64,000 nt of DNA, from contig CAKMWI010000007.1 of the NCBI GenBank assembly GCA_928722015.1, positions 124,001-188,000 of the forward strand. The letters run 5' to 3'. The position numbers and the translations under genes are program-made. This stretch comes from Candidatus Gastranaerophilales bacterium (GTDB lineage: Bacteria > Cyanobacteriota > Vampirovibrionia > Gastranaerophilales > Gastranaerophilaceae). Of the stretch, positions 8,820 through 18,372 are shown one piece after another; position 1 is the stretch's first letter, and every line of letters begins with the position of its first letter. The notes beneath the pieces were generated by a model. The model did not search any database, was not told the origin of the DNA, and saw nothing but the letters and a program-made list of their open reading frames with translations.

Positions 8820-9461
8820 ATGTTTACAGGAATAATTGAAGAAACCGGTATCGTGAAATCTTTTGTAAAAGATAGTAGCGGTGCTACAATAACTGTAGAG
8901 GGAAATGTTGTATTACAAGATAGTAAACTTGGGGATAGTATTGCTATAAACGGGGTTTGCCAAACTGTAATTAATTTGTCGTCTCATTGTTTCAGTGCTC
9001 GAGTTAGTGAGGAAACGTTAGGGGTTACTAACTTTAGCAAATTAAAAAGAGGAGATGTCGTAAATCTGGAAAGAGCTCTGACTTTGAATTCACGTTTGGG
9101 CGGGCATATAGTTTTAGGACATGTTGATTGTACTGCTAGATATTTAGGCAAAGAGCAGTTAAAAGATTTTTATAATTTATCCTTTGAATTGGAAGACGGG
9201 CATGAAAAATATGTTGTTCATAAGGGCTCTATTGCCGTTAATGGTATAAGTCTTACGATTGCACAGATTTGTGGAAATGTTTTTAAAGTTGCAATAATAC
9301 CTCATACTTATCAAAATACAAGTTTATGTTATCTTAACCCTGGAGATTATGTAAATATAGAGACAGATATTTTGGGCAAGTATGTTGAAAAATTTTTATC
9401 TGTGCAAGATAATAATAGCAGTATAAGTATGGATTTTTTAAAAGAGAATGGATTTTTATAA
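8820..9461 (+). CDS. ribE: Riboflavin synthase, alpha subunit
   Basis: This 213-residue protein begins MFTGIIEETGIV and carries the two tandem lumazine-binding repeats of riboflavin synthase, with VNGVCQT-like (INGVCQTV) and VNGISLTIA segments. It dismutates 6,7-dimethyl-8-ribityllumazine to riboflavin. There is no SD. A TAAGCT lies six bases before the ATG, suggesting a leaderless transcript. The stop overlaps the ribBA start in TAATG, so the two genes are translationally coupled. ribD and ribH are not in the window. Confidence 0.95.
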   Translation: MFTGIIEETGIVKSFVKDSSGATITVEGNVVLQDSKLGDSIAINGVCQTVINLSSHCFSARVSEETLGVTNFSKLKRGDVVNLERALTLNSRLGGHIVLGHVDCTARYLGKEQLKDFYNLSFELEDGHEKYVVHKGSIAVNGISLTIAQICGNVFKVAIIPHTYQNTSLCYLNPGDYVNIETDILGKYVEKFLSVQDNNSSISMDFLKENGFL

Positions 9462-10675
9462 TGGAAGATAAAAAGTTTAGATTTGATAAAATAGAAGATG
9501 CTATAGAAGATTTCAAGGCAGGAAAAATGGTTATTGTGGCTGATGATGAAGATCGCGAAAATGAAGGCGACGTAATTTGCTCAGCTGAAAAAGTTACTCC
9601 GGAAATTATAAATTTTTTAGCATCAGAAGTTAAAGGTTTAATATGTTTGGCAATAGATCAAAATATTGCCCAGCAGCTTGATTTACCGCAAATGGTTGAG
9701 CAAAATACCGAAGGGATGAAAACAGCATTCACAATTAGTATTGATGCTGCGGAAAAATATGGTGTAACAACAGGAATATCTGCCTATGATAGAGCTAAAA
9801 CGGTTGAAGTTGCGATTGCTCGTGATGCTCAGCCATCTGATTTAAGACGTCCTGGACATTTGTTCCCGTGCGTGGCAAGACGCGGCGGAGTACTGGAAAG
9901 AACCGGACATACTGAAGCGGTTGTTGATTTGGCAAGGCTATGCGGACACAGACCTGCAGGGGTTATGTGCGAATTAATGGCTCCTGACGGACACATGGCC
10001 AGAAGAGATTATTTGCGAAAATTTGCTGATGAACATGGAATTAAATTTATTTCTGTAGCAGAGCTTATTGCATATCGATTGAAGTCGGAAAAACTTGTTA
10101 CACGTGAAGCTGAGGCTTTCTTGCCTACTGCTTATGGGGATTTTACTTTGTATGCATATAAAAATCAGATTAACGGTACAGAACATGTTGCTCTTGTAAA
10201 AGATGATGGTTCTGATAAAATTCCTGCTGTAAGAGTTCACAGTATGTGTTTAACAGGTGATGTTTTTCATAGTTTGAAGTGTGATTGTAATTCTCAGTTG
10301 CATAATGCTTTAAAATATATTAATGATTATGGAAAAGGTGCAGTAGTTTATCTTACAGATCATGAAGGTCGAGGTATAGGGCTTTGCAATAAGGTTAAGG
10401 CATATAAGTTGCAAGAACAGGGACAAGATACCATTGAAGCTAATTTATCTTTAGGGTTTAAATCCGATTTAAGAGATTATGGTACAGGTGCACAAATCCT
10501 TGTGGATTTGGGTTATACTAATTTTAATCTTATTACCAATAATCCTAAAAAGATTAAAGGGCTGGAAGGTTATGGTTTAAACGTTAATTCTACAATAAAA
10601 GTATCCTCAGAAGTTACGCCTTTTAATCAGAGATATTTGGATACTAAAAAAGAGAAAATGCACCACTTTTTATAA
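9461..10675 (+). CDS. ribBA: Bifunctional DHBP synthase / GTP cyclohydrolase II
   Basis: This 404-residue fusion is of normal length. Residues 1 to about 205 are DHBP synthase (DDEDRENEGDV, later RPGHLFPCVAR and RTGHTEA). The remainder is GTP cyclohydrolase II, with Zn-binding cysteines in HSMCLTGDVF and KCDC and the loop DHEGRGIGL. It supplies both precursors of riboflavin. The ATG overlaps the ribE stop by one base. The GNAT gene follows after 11 bases, so the three probably form one operon. Confidence 0.96.
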   Translation: MEDKKFRFDKIEDAIEDFKAGKMVIVADDEDRENEGDVICSAEKVTPEIINFLASEVKGLICLAIDQNIAQQLDLPQMVEQNTEGMKTAFTISIDAAEKYGVTTGISAYDRAKTVEVAIARDAQPSDLRRPGHLFPCVARRGGVLERTGHTEAVVDLARLCGHRPAGVMCELMAPDGHMARRDYLRKFADEHGIKFISVAELIAYRLKSEKLVTREAEAFLPTAYGDFTLYAYKNQINGTEHVALVKDDGSDKIPAVRVHSMCLTGDVFHSLKCDCNSQLHNALKYINDYGKGAVVYLTDHEGRGIGLCNKVKAYKLQEQGQDTIEANLSLGFKSDLRDYGTGAQILVDLGYTNFNLITNNPKKIKGLEGYGLNVNSTIKVSSEVTPFNQRYLDTKKEKMHHFL

Positions 10676-10686
10676 GGAGCACATTG

Positions 10687-11667
10687 ATGTATAATATAAA
10701 ATTTTTAACTGCTGATAGTTATGGAAAATTTGAATCTTTATATGAAGATTTTCGGAAAAGAGCTGTTGTTGAATATAATTTTGAATTAGAACCGTTAGAT
10801 TATGATGGTTTTTTAGAAGCTATAGATAAAGATTTAATAAAATGTATTGTATTGTATGATCAGGAAGACAAGGCTTCAGCTTTTCTGGTCTATACAACAG
10901 CAATTTCAGAGTCTATAGAGTTAAATATCATTCATTGTAATAACAAAGAACATTTTATTGAGTATGCTAAAGAATTATTGAAGAAATTTATAGATGTAAC
11001 TCAAAATTTAAGAAAAGAAAAAATTGTATGTTATCCTATGCTAGGAGAACAGAAATCGTTAATAAGTGTTATTGCAAAGTTAGGATTTAAGTTTGTCGGG
11101 ATTGAAGTTTTAAGATTTAAAATGGCTGGGACTCCGTCTAGAGATTTATTTTCAAGAGCGCGGGTTGTACATCTTCCTGAAGATTACGAAGTTGTTTCTT
11201 GGAGTGATAAATATTTTGATGATGCTGTAAATATAATTCAAGAAGCTTTCAATGATTCTTCGGATGCACTTTTCGATCCGAGATTTAAAACTATTGAAGG
11301 AACTTGTGATATTATTACAAAAATTGTTAAAAATGTTTATGCTGAATTTTTGCCGAATGCAACAAGTGTTTTGTTATATAAGAAAGAAGCTGTCGGGTTT
11401 TCTTTTATGAATGTAACAAGTGGAACAATTGTTAATATTCCTCTTGTTGGTATTAGACAGGAACATCAGGGTAAAGGACTTTCTACCATTATGCTAAAGC
11501 ATTCTATGGATACAATTTTTAAAGAAATTGATATTTATAATAGTCCGATAACTGAAATAAATACAACAACGGAAACTAATAATCTCCAAGCTTTGAGGTT
11601 ATACAAGAATCTTGGTTTTATTGAGGATTATAATTATCCTCAATCGTATCTTCCTATGGAAAACTAG
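10687..11667 (+). CDS. GNAT-family N-acetyltransferase
   Basis: About 326 residues. The C-terminal half has the acetyl-CoA loop (RQEHQGKGLSTIML) and the ALRLYKNLGF motif of GNAT acetyltransferases. The N-terminal half looks like a degenerate second GNAT fold. The substrate is unknown. I chose the ATG at 10687 rather than the TTG at 10684 because GGAG at 10676-10679 is spaced seven bases from it. It follows ribBA closely, suggesting cotranscription, but nothing ties it to flavin synthesis. Confidence 0.8.
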   Translation: MYNIKFLTADSYGKFESLYEDFRKRAVVEYNFELEPLDYDGFLEAIDKDLIKCIVLYDQEDKASAFLVYTTAISESIELNIIHCNNKEHFIEYAKELLKKFIDVTQNLRKEKIVCYPMLGEQKSLISVIAKLGFKFVGIEVLRFKMAGTPSRDLFSRARVVHLPEDYEVVSWSDKYFDDAVNIIQEAFNDSSDALFDPRFKTIEGTCDIITKIVKNVYAEFLPNATSVLLYKKEAVGFSFMNVTSGTIVNIPLVGIRQEHQGKGLSTIMLKHSMDTIFKEIDIYNSPITEINTTTETNNLQALRLYKNLGFIEDYNYPQSYLPMEN

Positions 11668-11693
11668 ACTTTTTATGAAAAATCAGTTAAATT
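11665..11693 (+). promoter_or_regulatory. Candidate promoter giving a leaderless mRNA
   Basis: TAGACT (11665-11670), a 17-bp spacer, TAAATT (11688-11693), then six bases to the ATG at 11700. No SD is present. Confidence 0.45.
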
Positions 11694-11699
11694 AAATGT

Positions 11700-12848
11700 A
11701 TGTCGGGTATTGATATACGAAGATTTTTGAATAATTTTAATAAAAATTATGCACAGCAAAGAATGTTTAGTGCAAAAGGAACTTATAATGCAGTGATACA
11801 ACAGCCTTCAGCTCAACCTGCTAATAAGCCAGAATCTGCTGTTTCAAATATTGTGCAAAATTCTCTGTCTAATTCTGCGGCTAATATTGAACAAAATCTT
11901 CAGTTAAATACTTTAAGAAGTATTGATCGTGCAATTTATGTAAAAGATATTTTGCAAATGCCTAAGAATATAAATGAATTTATTTATATGCTGCAAAGAG
12001 GATTGACTCAAAGCCAGTTTAATCAAATGTTTGCAAATCAACTTGCAGCTCAAAGGAATTCTCTATCTCAATTACAAGCACAGATTTTAGCGCAGCTTCA
12101 GGGGCTTAGTGTTTCAAATGTTAAAGAAATGGTTAATATCCAATTATCGAGTCAGGTTCAGGCATCGCTGAAAAATCTTGAGATTCTGTCTAATGGAATG
12201 ATAAATTTAGGTGAAATTTCTATTTTTTTACAAAAAAATGGGAAAGAAGCTTTAACTAAACTTATTATGTCTATGACAGAAGTATCAAAATCAGGAGTTA
12301 ATGACTTATCCCAAATGAAAGAGATGGCGAAGTTAATAAACGCAAGTATTGCAGTGGCAGCTGAGAATAATCCTCAAAAAACATTAAAACTTCTTATTAT
12401 GTTGTATCTTCCTTGGTTGCCGTTAGAAGATGGAGTGGGTTTTGACCTTGAAGTAGAAACGAAATCAGAATCAGGAGAAGAAAGTGATAGTATTTTAACC
12501 GTTACTATAACGACTGTCAATTTTGGAGTGGTTGTTGCGACTCTTGTCTTAGAAACTTCAAATTCTGTGCAGGTGTCAATACAGTGCAATGAAAGTTTTC
12601 CTAAATCTGAGTTGAAATTGAGAATAGAGGGAAATGGGAAACATTATGCAATGGATTCTGTTTTGAATTTTGAAGTTAAGAAAGAACTGACTCCAACAGT
12701 AGATAAGGCGGCTGCCAATATTAATATGTCTCAGACAACAGAAATAAATCCATATCTTTTACTAATGGCACATTCGATTATTAAAAATGTTATTGAGATT
12801 GATAATAATAAAACTCTCGGTATAACTTCTCATACTGATATTTTTTAA
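11700..12848 (+). CDS. Hypothetical protein, possible FliK-like C-terminal domain
   Basis: This 382-residue protein is soluble, with a Gln/Asn/Ser-rich N-terminus (about 1-100), a helical middle and a beta-rich C-terminus. The segment around residues 255-310 (ILTVTITTVNFGVVVATLVLE, then VQVSIQC) resembles the FliK C-terminal pattern of a strand, an N-G turn and alternating valines. The likeness is weak and no flagellar genes are nearby. No SD is seen; TAAATT lies six bases before the ATG with TAGACT 17 bp further up. Other readings are possible. Confidence 0.6.
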   Translation: MSGIDIRRFLNNFNKNYAQQRMFSAKGTYNAVIQQPSAQPANKPESAVSNIVQNSLSNSAANIEQNLQLNTLRSIDRAIYVKDILQMPKNINEFIYMLQRGLTQSQFNQMFANQLAAQRNSLSQLQAQILAQLQGLSVSNVKEMVNIQLSSQVQASLKNLEILSNGMINLGEISIFLQKNGKEALTKLIMSMTEVSKSGVNDLSQMKEMAKLINASIAVAAENNPQKTLKLLIMLYLPWLPLEDGVGFDLEVETKSESGEESDSILTVTITTVNFGVVVATLVLETSNSVQVSIQCNESFPKSELKLRIEGNGKHYAMDSVLNFEVKKELTPTVDKAAANINMSQTTEINPYLLLMAHSIIKNVIEIDNNKTLGITSHTDIF

Positions 12849-13006
12849 TTAGTATATTTTTGTTTTGGCTTAGGATTGTAATTATATTCTAGTTGATTAT
12901 TTAATATTTTGTAATGTTTTATTGATAAAATAGCAAAAATTTATATTTTTAAGGTTTATTATCACATAATCCAATCGTAAAAATATATGAAAATTACATA
13001 TATATA

Positions 13007-13035
13007 TTTACAAAATTCGAAACGGTTGTTATAAT
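13007..13035 (+). promoter_or_regulatory. Strong sigma-70-type promoter
   Basis: TTTACA (13007-13012) and TATAAT (13030-13035) are separated by exactly 17 bp. Transcription would start near 13042 and give an untranslated leader of about 80 nt that contains the stem-loop at 13062-13083. Confidence 0.75.
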
Positions 13036-13061
13036 CGTAAGAAAGGTTAATGAAGTATGAA

Positions 13062-13083
13062 CAGGATTAAGGGGTTAATCCTG
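13062..13083 (+). promoter_or_regulatory. Stem-loop in the 5' leader
   Basis: CAGGATTAA (13062-13070) pairs perfectly with TTAATCCTG (13075-13083) around a GGGG loop. It lies in the leader of the gene at 13121 and does not cover the SD (AAAGGAG). There is no T-run, so it is not a terminator. It may stabilise the mRNA or be bound by a regulator. Confidence 0.5.
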
Positions 13084-13120
13084 GAAAATGTAAAATTGAA
13101 TACAAAAAAGGAGTGTTAGT

Positions 13121-13870
13121 ATGGCTATTCTACCTATTAACAGCATTAGTGTTATGAAAAATCAAAGAAATTTGATTAGTTTTAGCGGCAATGGTCGTGA
13201 AGATGAAGAAAAAAGAAAAGACAAATTTTCGCAAAAAGCAAAAATGTCAGCTGCATCTGTTCCGGTGGTTGTTTTAATGGCAATGAGTCCATCTTTGTTA
13301 AATGCAAAAGAACCTATGAAAGTTGTTCCAATGAATAGCGGGCTTAATACAGAATTATTAGCTAAAGCAGCTGATACAGCATTAAAAACAACTTATATAT
13401 CATCACCGGAAATGTATAACCAGAACTCTGAAGATTATGGCAATTGGGCAAGTCTTGAGAATCAGGATATTCAAATGCATCATTTAGCTATTGGTAATGG
13501 TACAAAATATCATTTATTATTTACAAAATCTCCGGCTGCAGGGGTAAATGATGTTAATAGTATTTATATTATAAAAGACGGTTCTAAAGGCTGTAATAAT
13601 ATTTCTGTAACTCCTCCTGTTGTTAATGGTTTGATTTATCATAATATAGGAAAAGATAAAGAATTTTGCTCTGTTAAAGTTGTAGAACCTATATTAAAAG
13701 GTGATACAGAGGTAGGCGCAATGATTCGCGAAATTAGACTTGATGACGATTCAGCAAACTTAATAATCAATTTAATTGCAGGTGATTCAAAGTGGAAGGA
13801 TAATACTTTAATTGGTTTTCATGAAACTACAAATCCAAATTTAATGTCCCCGCAAATTAATGATTACTAA
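13121..13870 (+). CDS. Hypothetical protein with an extended signal-like N-terminus
   Basis: This 249-residue protein is not recognised. The N-terminus has a short motif (NSISVMKNQRNLISFSG), a very basic/acidic stretch (EDEEKRKDKFSQKAK), and then a hydrophobic segment at about residues 43-62 ending SLLNA-KE. Together these resemble a signal peptide with an unusually long N-region. The rest is a mixed, possibly beta-rich domain with two cysteines. A strong SD (AAAGGAG) and a strong promoter suggest high expression. The N-terminal motif is echoed in the protein at 47964-48371. Confidence 0.7.
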   Translation: MAILPINSISVMKNQRNLISFSGNGREDEEKRKDKFSQKAKMSAASVPVVVLMAMSPSLLNAKEPMKVVPMNSGLNTELLAKAADTALKTTYISSPEMYNQNSEDYGNWASLENQDIQMHHLAIGNGTKYHLLFTKSPAAGVNDVNSIYIIKDGSKGCNNISVTPPVVNGLIYHNIGKDKEFCSVKVVEPILKGDTEVGAMIREIRLDDDSANLIINLIAGDSKWKDNTLIGFHETTNPNLMSPQINDY

Positions 13871-13962
13871 GGTTAAGAATTGTAAAAGTTTGTAAGTTCG
13901 TTGAAATAGGAAGTAAAAATATTTTTTACATGAAGTAGTAAGTAAAAATATAGAGAAAGATA

Positions 13963-16900
13963 ATGGCATTAGATGTAAATAAAATAAGGAAAACGCAAGT
14001 TTCTACGACCCCGACAACCCATAATACGGATGCCGGGTCTACTGCCGTTAGTAGTAAGCCTATTGATCTTACAAATTCAAATGTTCAAAATACTGATAAT
14101 AACACTGAAATTGTCAATTATATAAATTCTCAAGAATTTAAGAATCTTCCTCCGGAACAGCAAATTAAACAGCTTAAAGAACGTTTTTTCCCAAATGCAA
14201 CGACAGAACAAATTCAGCAATATGTAACTGAGGCAAAACAGGCTGCTATGCAAACTGCGGAAGTTGGTGTTGTGCAGGAAAACATAACTCCTGCTGAATC
14301 AGCGGATGTACAAAAAATCGAAACAACTTCTGCGCAAAAATCTGATAATAGTCAGACAGCTCTTGAATCTGCTATTGAACAATCCGGGTTAAAAGGGAAT
14401 ATTGACGAAGTGAAAGCTCAGCTTCTGTTACTGGAAAAAAACGGAACAATAACAGAAGAGCAAATGAACATACTAAAAGAATTGCGTTCTAATGAACAGC
14501 AGAATATATCTAAGCAACAATCTTCATCCACCGAATCTCAATTACTTATTCCAATGAAAACTTTGTTTTCTGAAGAATTTCGTAATATGACCAATGAAGA
14601 AAAATTAGATATGTTAACTAATGCTTATCTGTCTAAAAATGAAGACGGATATAGTAAGATGTCTAAAGAAGAGCAACAATTGCATATCCAAGAACATAAA
14701 CAAGAATTGGTTAATATGCTTAATTATGATAATAAGAAGCTTTCTGAACGTGAAGAAAAAGCTTTGTTTGCTAAATCTATGATTTTGTTGCAGACTGCAG
14801 ATAAAAAAGGGATTTCTATCGAAGACTTGAATAAGCTAAGTCCTGAGCAAATAGAAACAATTGTTTCAGATGGCGAAAAAGCTATTATGAAAGACCTTGT
14901 TAATATGATTCCTGCTGACAAATTAGAAGGGAAAAATCTTGAGGAACAAATGGGCACTTATGTCGATTTTGTATTGTCTGCTACAGATGAGAAATATCAG
15001 ACTTTAGAAGGTGTAGAGAAAATAAAATATGCTAAAAATAAAGTTGATGATTTTATAATGAAAGACTTAGGTTTTTCAGAATGGAAATATTGTAACCGTA
15101 AACAAAAATCTAATATATTAAAATGTGCATTTGTAACAGTAAAAAGTCTTGCAAATGACGGTAAGACCCTTTCTGATTTTAAAAATCTTGAGCCAAGTGT
15201 TCAAACTGAATATATAATTAAACAGTTGAAATCTAACAATGATACTGATACAAAACTTTTAAGTAAATTAAATACATTGTTGACTTTACAGCGAGAATTT
15301 GAACGTGCAGGAATAGATAAACCTACACAAGGAGATGAATATAATGTATTATGCAGGTTGGAAAAAGAAAACAAGTTAACTCCAGAGCTGCGTAAAAGAT
15401 TAAAAACAATTAGAGTTGATATTGAGCTTAAACGTTTTAACCCTGATGCAAGATTTAAAATGGAGAGCAACAATGTTAGGGCAAAACGTATTAATGCACA
15501 AGTTAATGATATGTTTAACTCCGGCTTAAAGGATTTAAAGCCTGATAATATTAAAGAATATCAACAAACTATTGATAATTTTATTGCGGGTGCTGATGAT
15601 ACAGCACAATTGCGTTTGTTATCTAAAATCTTAAAACAAAAAGGCGTTATGACCGATGACTTAAAGGCTAAAATTGCTAAAAGATATAATGACTTTGGAT
15701 CAGTAGGTTATGCAGAAGGAAATGGAAAGCTCGTAGCTGCTTCTATGGATGGTGTAATGAGTATTGGTGATAAAGCCGAAATTAATATTTGCGCTAAGGG
15801 TGTAGGTTTATCTGCTAAATACTTAAAAGGTGAAGAGTTGATAACAGTTGGTGAAACTGCTATACAACATGAACCTTTAATGAAACCGTTTACTGAGAGT
15901 ATCAATAATCGTGCATATATAACTAAAGAAGATGCTGCTTATGTTTCAACTGGAATCCTAAATTCAGACAATGTGCCAAATGCAAATAAAGCTACTTTTA
16001 CAAAAGAATTTATAACATCTGCGGCTAAAAATGGTCCGGAAGAACAACTTTACTTTGGTAGAGAATTATCAAAGATAGATAATTCTGCTGTAACAGAAGG
16101 TTTGGCTGCAGCTTCTAATTCGGTTGATTCCAGTGTACGCAATCAATACAATTCTTATGTTGAAACTGCTGCAAAAAATTATCCTCCGCAGCAGCAAGAA
16201 GCAATTAAATCTGCTATGCAAACAGGTGAAATTTCTAAAGAAACATTATCTCAAAATACTGTTTCTTCATCTGCAAATGAGAATTCTAAAACCATTCAGA
16301 ATCTAGATACTACAGAAACAAAAGCCTCTTCCGCATCTAAAACTTCTGCTCCAAATAATAATAATAGAACAAATTCTACATTTTCTCCTGCAGAAGCTGT
16401 TTCTGAAAATAAGGTTTCAGCATCTAAGAATAATAACGTAAGAACTTCTCCGTCTCAGACTGTGCAAACGGAAGAATTTCAGGCTCTGCAAGAGAAAAAA
16501 GAAGCGCTAATGGAAAAAATAGTTTCTTATGAAACTGCAAAAGCAGAACGAATAATCCAAAAAGAAACTGAAAAAGAAAAAGCAATTGAAAGTGATGTAG
16601 ATTCTGCTTCTAATATTCATGCTGAAGATAAATCAGAATTTGTAGATATTGATTTAAATTCTTCTGACAATACAGTAAAACCTGAAGAAGAGCTTATATT
16701 GACAGAAAATGAGCAGGATGTATTGCGGGCTGTGATTACGGATATTTTCCGTCAAAACAGTGTTAGTGCAGCTTATGATAAACTGTTGAATACTCTTGGA
16801 GAAAGCGGTAAAGATAAATTTATTGAAGTTTTCGCATCAAAAGGTAAAGATGCTGATATTATTTCTTTTGCTCAAAATAATAAAGGTAATCCAGATACAA

Positions 16901-17367
16901 TTATAAAATTAATAAATTATACAAACAGTGATTCACTGAAACTTGAGTTGATAAGACTTTTACCGTCTAATCAGATTAAAGTTCTGATTCCGAAATTAGC
17001 ACTGAAAGATATTGCAAAACTCGTTAGAGAGAATAAAATTGAGCCGGAAGATTTTCTTGATTATATTAAAAATAATTTAGGAGCAATGTCTCCACAACAA
17101 ATTAAAGAATATTTTAAAGATATGCCATTGGCCTATAGAGGTGAACTTATGGCGTTGTTGCGTAGTATTCCCGGGTCTGATGAGTGGCTTGCTGCAAGAC
17201 AGCAAAATATGAAAACCGGTACCACAAGCGAGCCTGTTCTTGCAGATAATAATGACCTAAATGAGATACCGACACTTAATGACGGACTTCCTGTTGGTTC
17301 AAGTAAAAAACCGATGAGAGGACAGTATAAAATGAAAATTAATGGTCCTTTTTATATGAAGGCTTAA
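13963..17367 (+). CDS. Large lineage-specific helical protein (1134 aa)
   Basis: Not recognised. The protein has 1134 residues, is hydrophilic, has no signal peptide or membrane segment, and is rich in Gln, Asn, Ser, Thr and Lys. Short helical repeats of the form EF(K/R)N(L/M)(P/T)xE(Q/E)(Q/K) recur near residues 52 and 196. Residues about 750-830 are a low-complexity Ser/Asn/Thr linker, followed by a coiled-coil-like EKKEALMEK region. The C-terminal 220 residues look like a compact helical domain of HEAT-like repeats (LRLL..I..LIPKLALKDIAKLVRE). It may be a cytoplasmic scaffold. ispH follows closely with no visible terminator. Confidence 0.7.
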   Translation: MALDVNKIRKTQVSTTPTTHNTDAGSTAVSSKPIDLTNSNVQNTDNNTEIVNYINSQEFKNLPPEQQIKQLKERFFPNATTEQIQQYVTEAKQAAMQTAEVGVVQENITPAESADVQKIETTSAQKSDNSQTALESAIEQSGLKGNIDEVKAQLLLLEKNGTITEEQMNILKELRSNEQQNISKQQSSSTESQLLIPMKTLFSEEFRNMTNEEKLDMLTNAYLSKNEDGYSKMSKEEQQLHIQEHKQELVNMLNYDNKKLSEREEKALFAKSMILLQTADKKGISIEDLNKLSPEQIETIVSDGEKAIMKDLVNMIPADKLEGKNLEEQMGTYVDFVLSATDEKYQTLEGVEKIKYAKNKVDDFIMKDLGFSEWKYCNRKQKSNILKCAFVTVKSLANDGKTLSDFKNLEPSVQTEYIIKQLKSNNDTDTKLLSKLNTLLTLQREFERAGIDKPTQGDEYNVLCRLEKENKLTPELRKRLKTIRVDIELKRFNPDARFKMESNNVRAKRINAQVNDMFNSGLKDLKPDNIKEYQQTIDNFIAGADDTAQLRLLSKILKQKGVMTDDLKAKIAKRYNDFGSVGYAEGNGKLVAASMDGVMSIGDKAEINICAKGVGLSAKYLKGEELITVGETAIQHEPLMKPFTESINNRAYITKEDAAYVSTGILNSDNVPNANKATFTKEFITSAAKNGPEEQLYFGRELSKIDNSAVTEGLAAASNSVDSSVRNQYNSYVETAAKNYPPQQQEAIKSAMQTGEISKETLSQNTVSSSANENSKTIQNLDTTETKASSASKTSAPNNNNRTNSTFSPAEAVSENKVSASKNNNVRTSPSQTVQTEEFQALQEKKEALMEKIVSYETAKAERIIQKETEKEKAIESDVDSASNIHAEDKSEFVDIDLNSSDNTVKPEEELILTENEQDVLRAVITDIFRQNSVSAAYDKLLNTLGESGKDKFIEVFASKGKDADIISFAQNNKGNPDTIIKLINYTNSDSLKLELIRLLPSNQIKVLIPKLALKDIAKLVRENKIEPEDFLDYIKNNLGAMSPQQIKEYFKDMPLAYRGELMALLRSIPGSDEWLAARQQNMKTGTTSEPVLADNNDLNEIPTLNDGLPVGSSKKPMRGQYKMKINGPFYMKA

Positions 17368-17400
17368 ATGTCTTTATAGTAGCTTGATTTAAAAATATTT

Positions 17401-18327
17401 TTGTGCTGTAATTGTATTACAGTGAAGTTTTCTTCACAAGTCCAATTGAAAGAAGACAATTTAAAATTGCCGAAAGAAATTAGATTAGCAAAATTTGCAG
17501 GTTTTTGTTACGGTGTTAAAAGGGCCGTTGAAACCGTTAAAAAATTGAAGCAAGAAAATCCTGAGCGTAATATTTGTGTGTTAGGTGAACTTATTCACAA
17601 TTCACAAGTTATTGAAGAGTTAAATGCTTTAGGAATAAGTTCTTTGGATGTATTACCTGAAAATGGTGATGGTATTTGTGTTGTAAGAAGTCATGGTGAA
17701 AGTCCTGAGGTGTTTGCAAATATTCAAAAAGCCGGTTTCGAAGTTTATGATTTAACCTGTCCTGATGTAAAAAAAGTTCAACAAAAAGCTATAGAATTGG
17801 CGAAAGAGGGTTACTATCTTGTAATTGTAGGAAAATCAGAACACCCTGAAGTTATTGCAATTAAGGCAAATGCTGAACAATATAGTAAAAATGTAATAGT
17901 CGCTGTAGAGGTTGAGCAACTGAAACCTTTTGAAAAAGAATTAAAAAATAGTAAGAAAATAGGAGTCGTTGTGCAAACAACACAAATGCTTTCAACACTA
18001 AATAAAATTGTTGAATATTTAACTCCCTTAACAAAACAACTTTTGATAGCCAATACAATTTGTCAAAGTACTTCTATGAGGCAAACTGAAGCGAAAGAAT
18101 TAGCACATACAAGCGATTTAATGATAGTTGTAGGTTCTAAAAAGAGTGCTAATACAACACATTTAGCAGAGATTTTAAAAGATATAACAAATACAATTCA
18201 TATTGAAACTGAAGTTGAATTGGAAAATTATAAAACTTTGATTGATAAATCTGAAAAAATTTCGATAACAGCAGGAGCATCAACTCCTGATAGTGTTATA
18301 GAAAAAGTTATTGAAAAACTTAAATAA
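17401..18327 (+). CDS. ispH: 4-hydroxy-3-methylbut-2-enyl diphosphate reductase
   Basis: About 308 residues. The three conserved cysteines of the [4Fe-4S] enzyme are seen in AGFCYGVKRAV, DLTCPDVKKV and NTICQSTSMRQ. A catalytic-site VRSHGE replaces the usual RAHG-type segment. It performs the last step of the MEP isoprenoid pathway. The start is uncertain: the frame opens at TTG 17401, with GTG 17422 and TTG 17446 as alternatives. No SD supports any of them, and homology begins only near residue 24. It lies directly upstream of rpsA, a pairing known from Clostridia. Confidence 0.92.
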   Translation: MCCNCITVKFSSQVQLKEDNLKLPKEIRLAKFAGFCYGVKRAVETVKKLKQENPERNICVLGELIHNSQVIEELNALGISSLDVLPENGDGICVVRSHGESPEVFANIQKAGFEVYDLTCPDVKKVQQKAIELAKEGYYLVIVGKSEHPEVIAIKANAEQYSKNVIVAVEVEQLKPFEKELKNSKKIGVVVQTTQMLSTLNKIVEYLTPLTKQLLIANTICQSTSMRQTEAKELAHTSDLMIVVGSKKSANTTHLAEILKDITNTIHIETEVELENYKTLIDKSEKISITAGASTPDSVIEKVIEKLK

Positions 18328-18372
18328 AATAATAAATAGATAATATTTATTGTAAAAGAAAAGGAGAATAAA

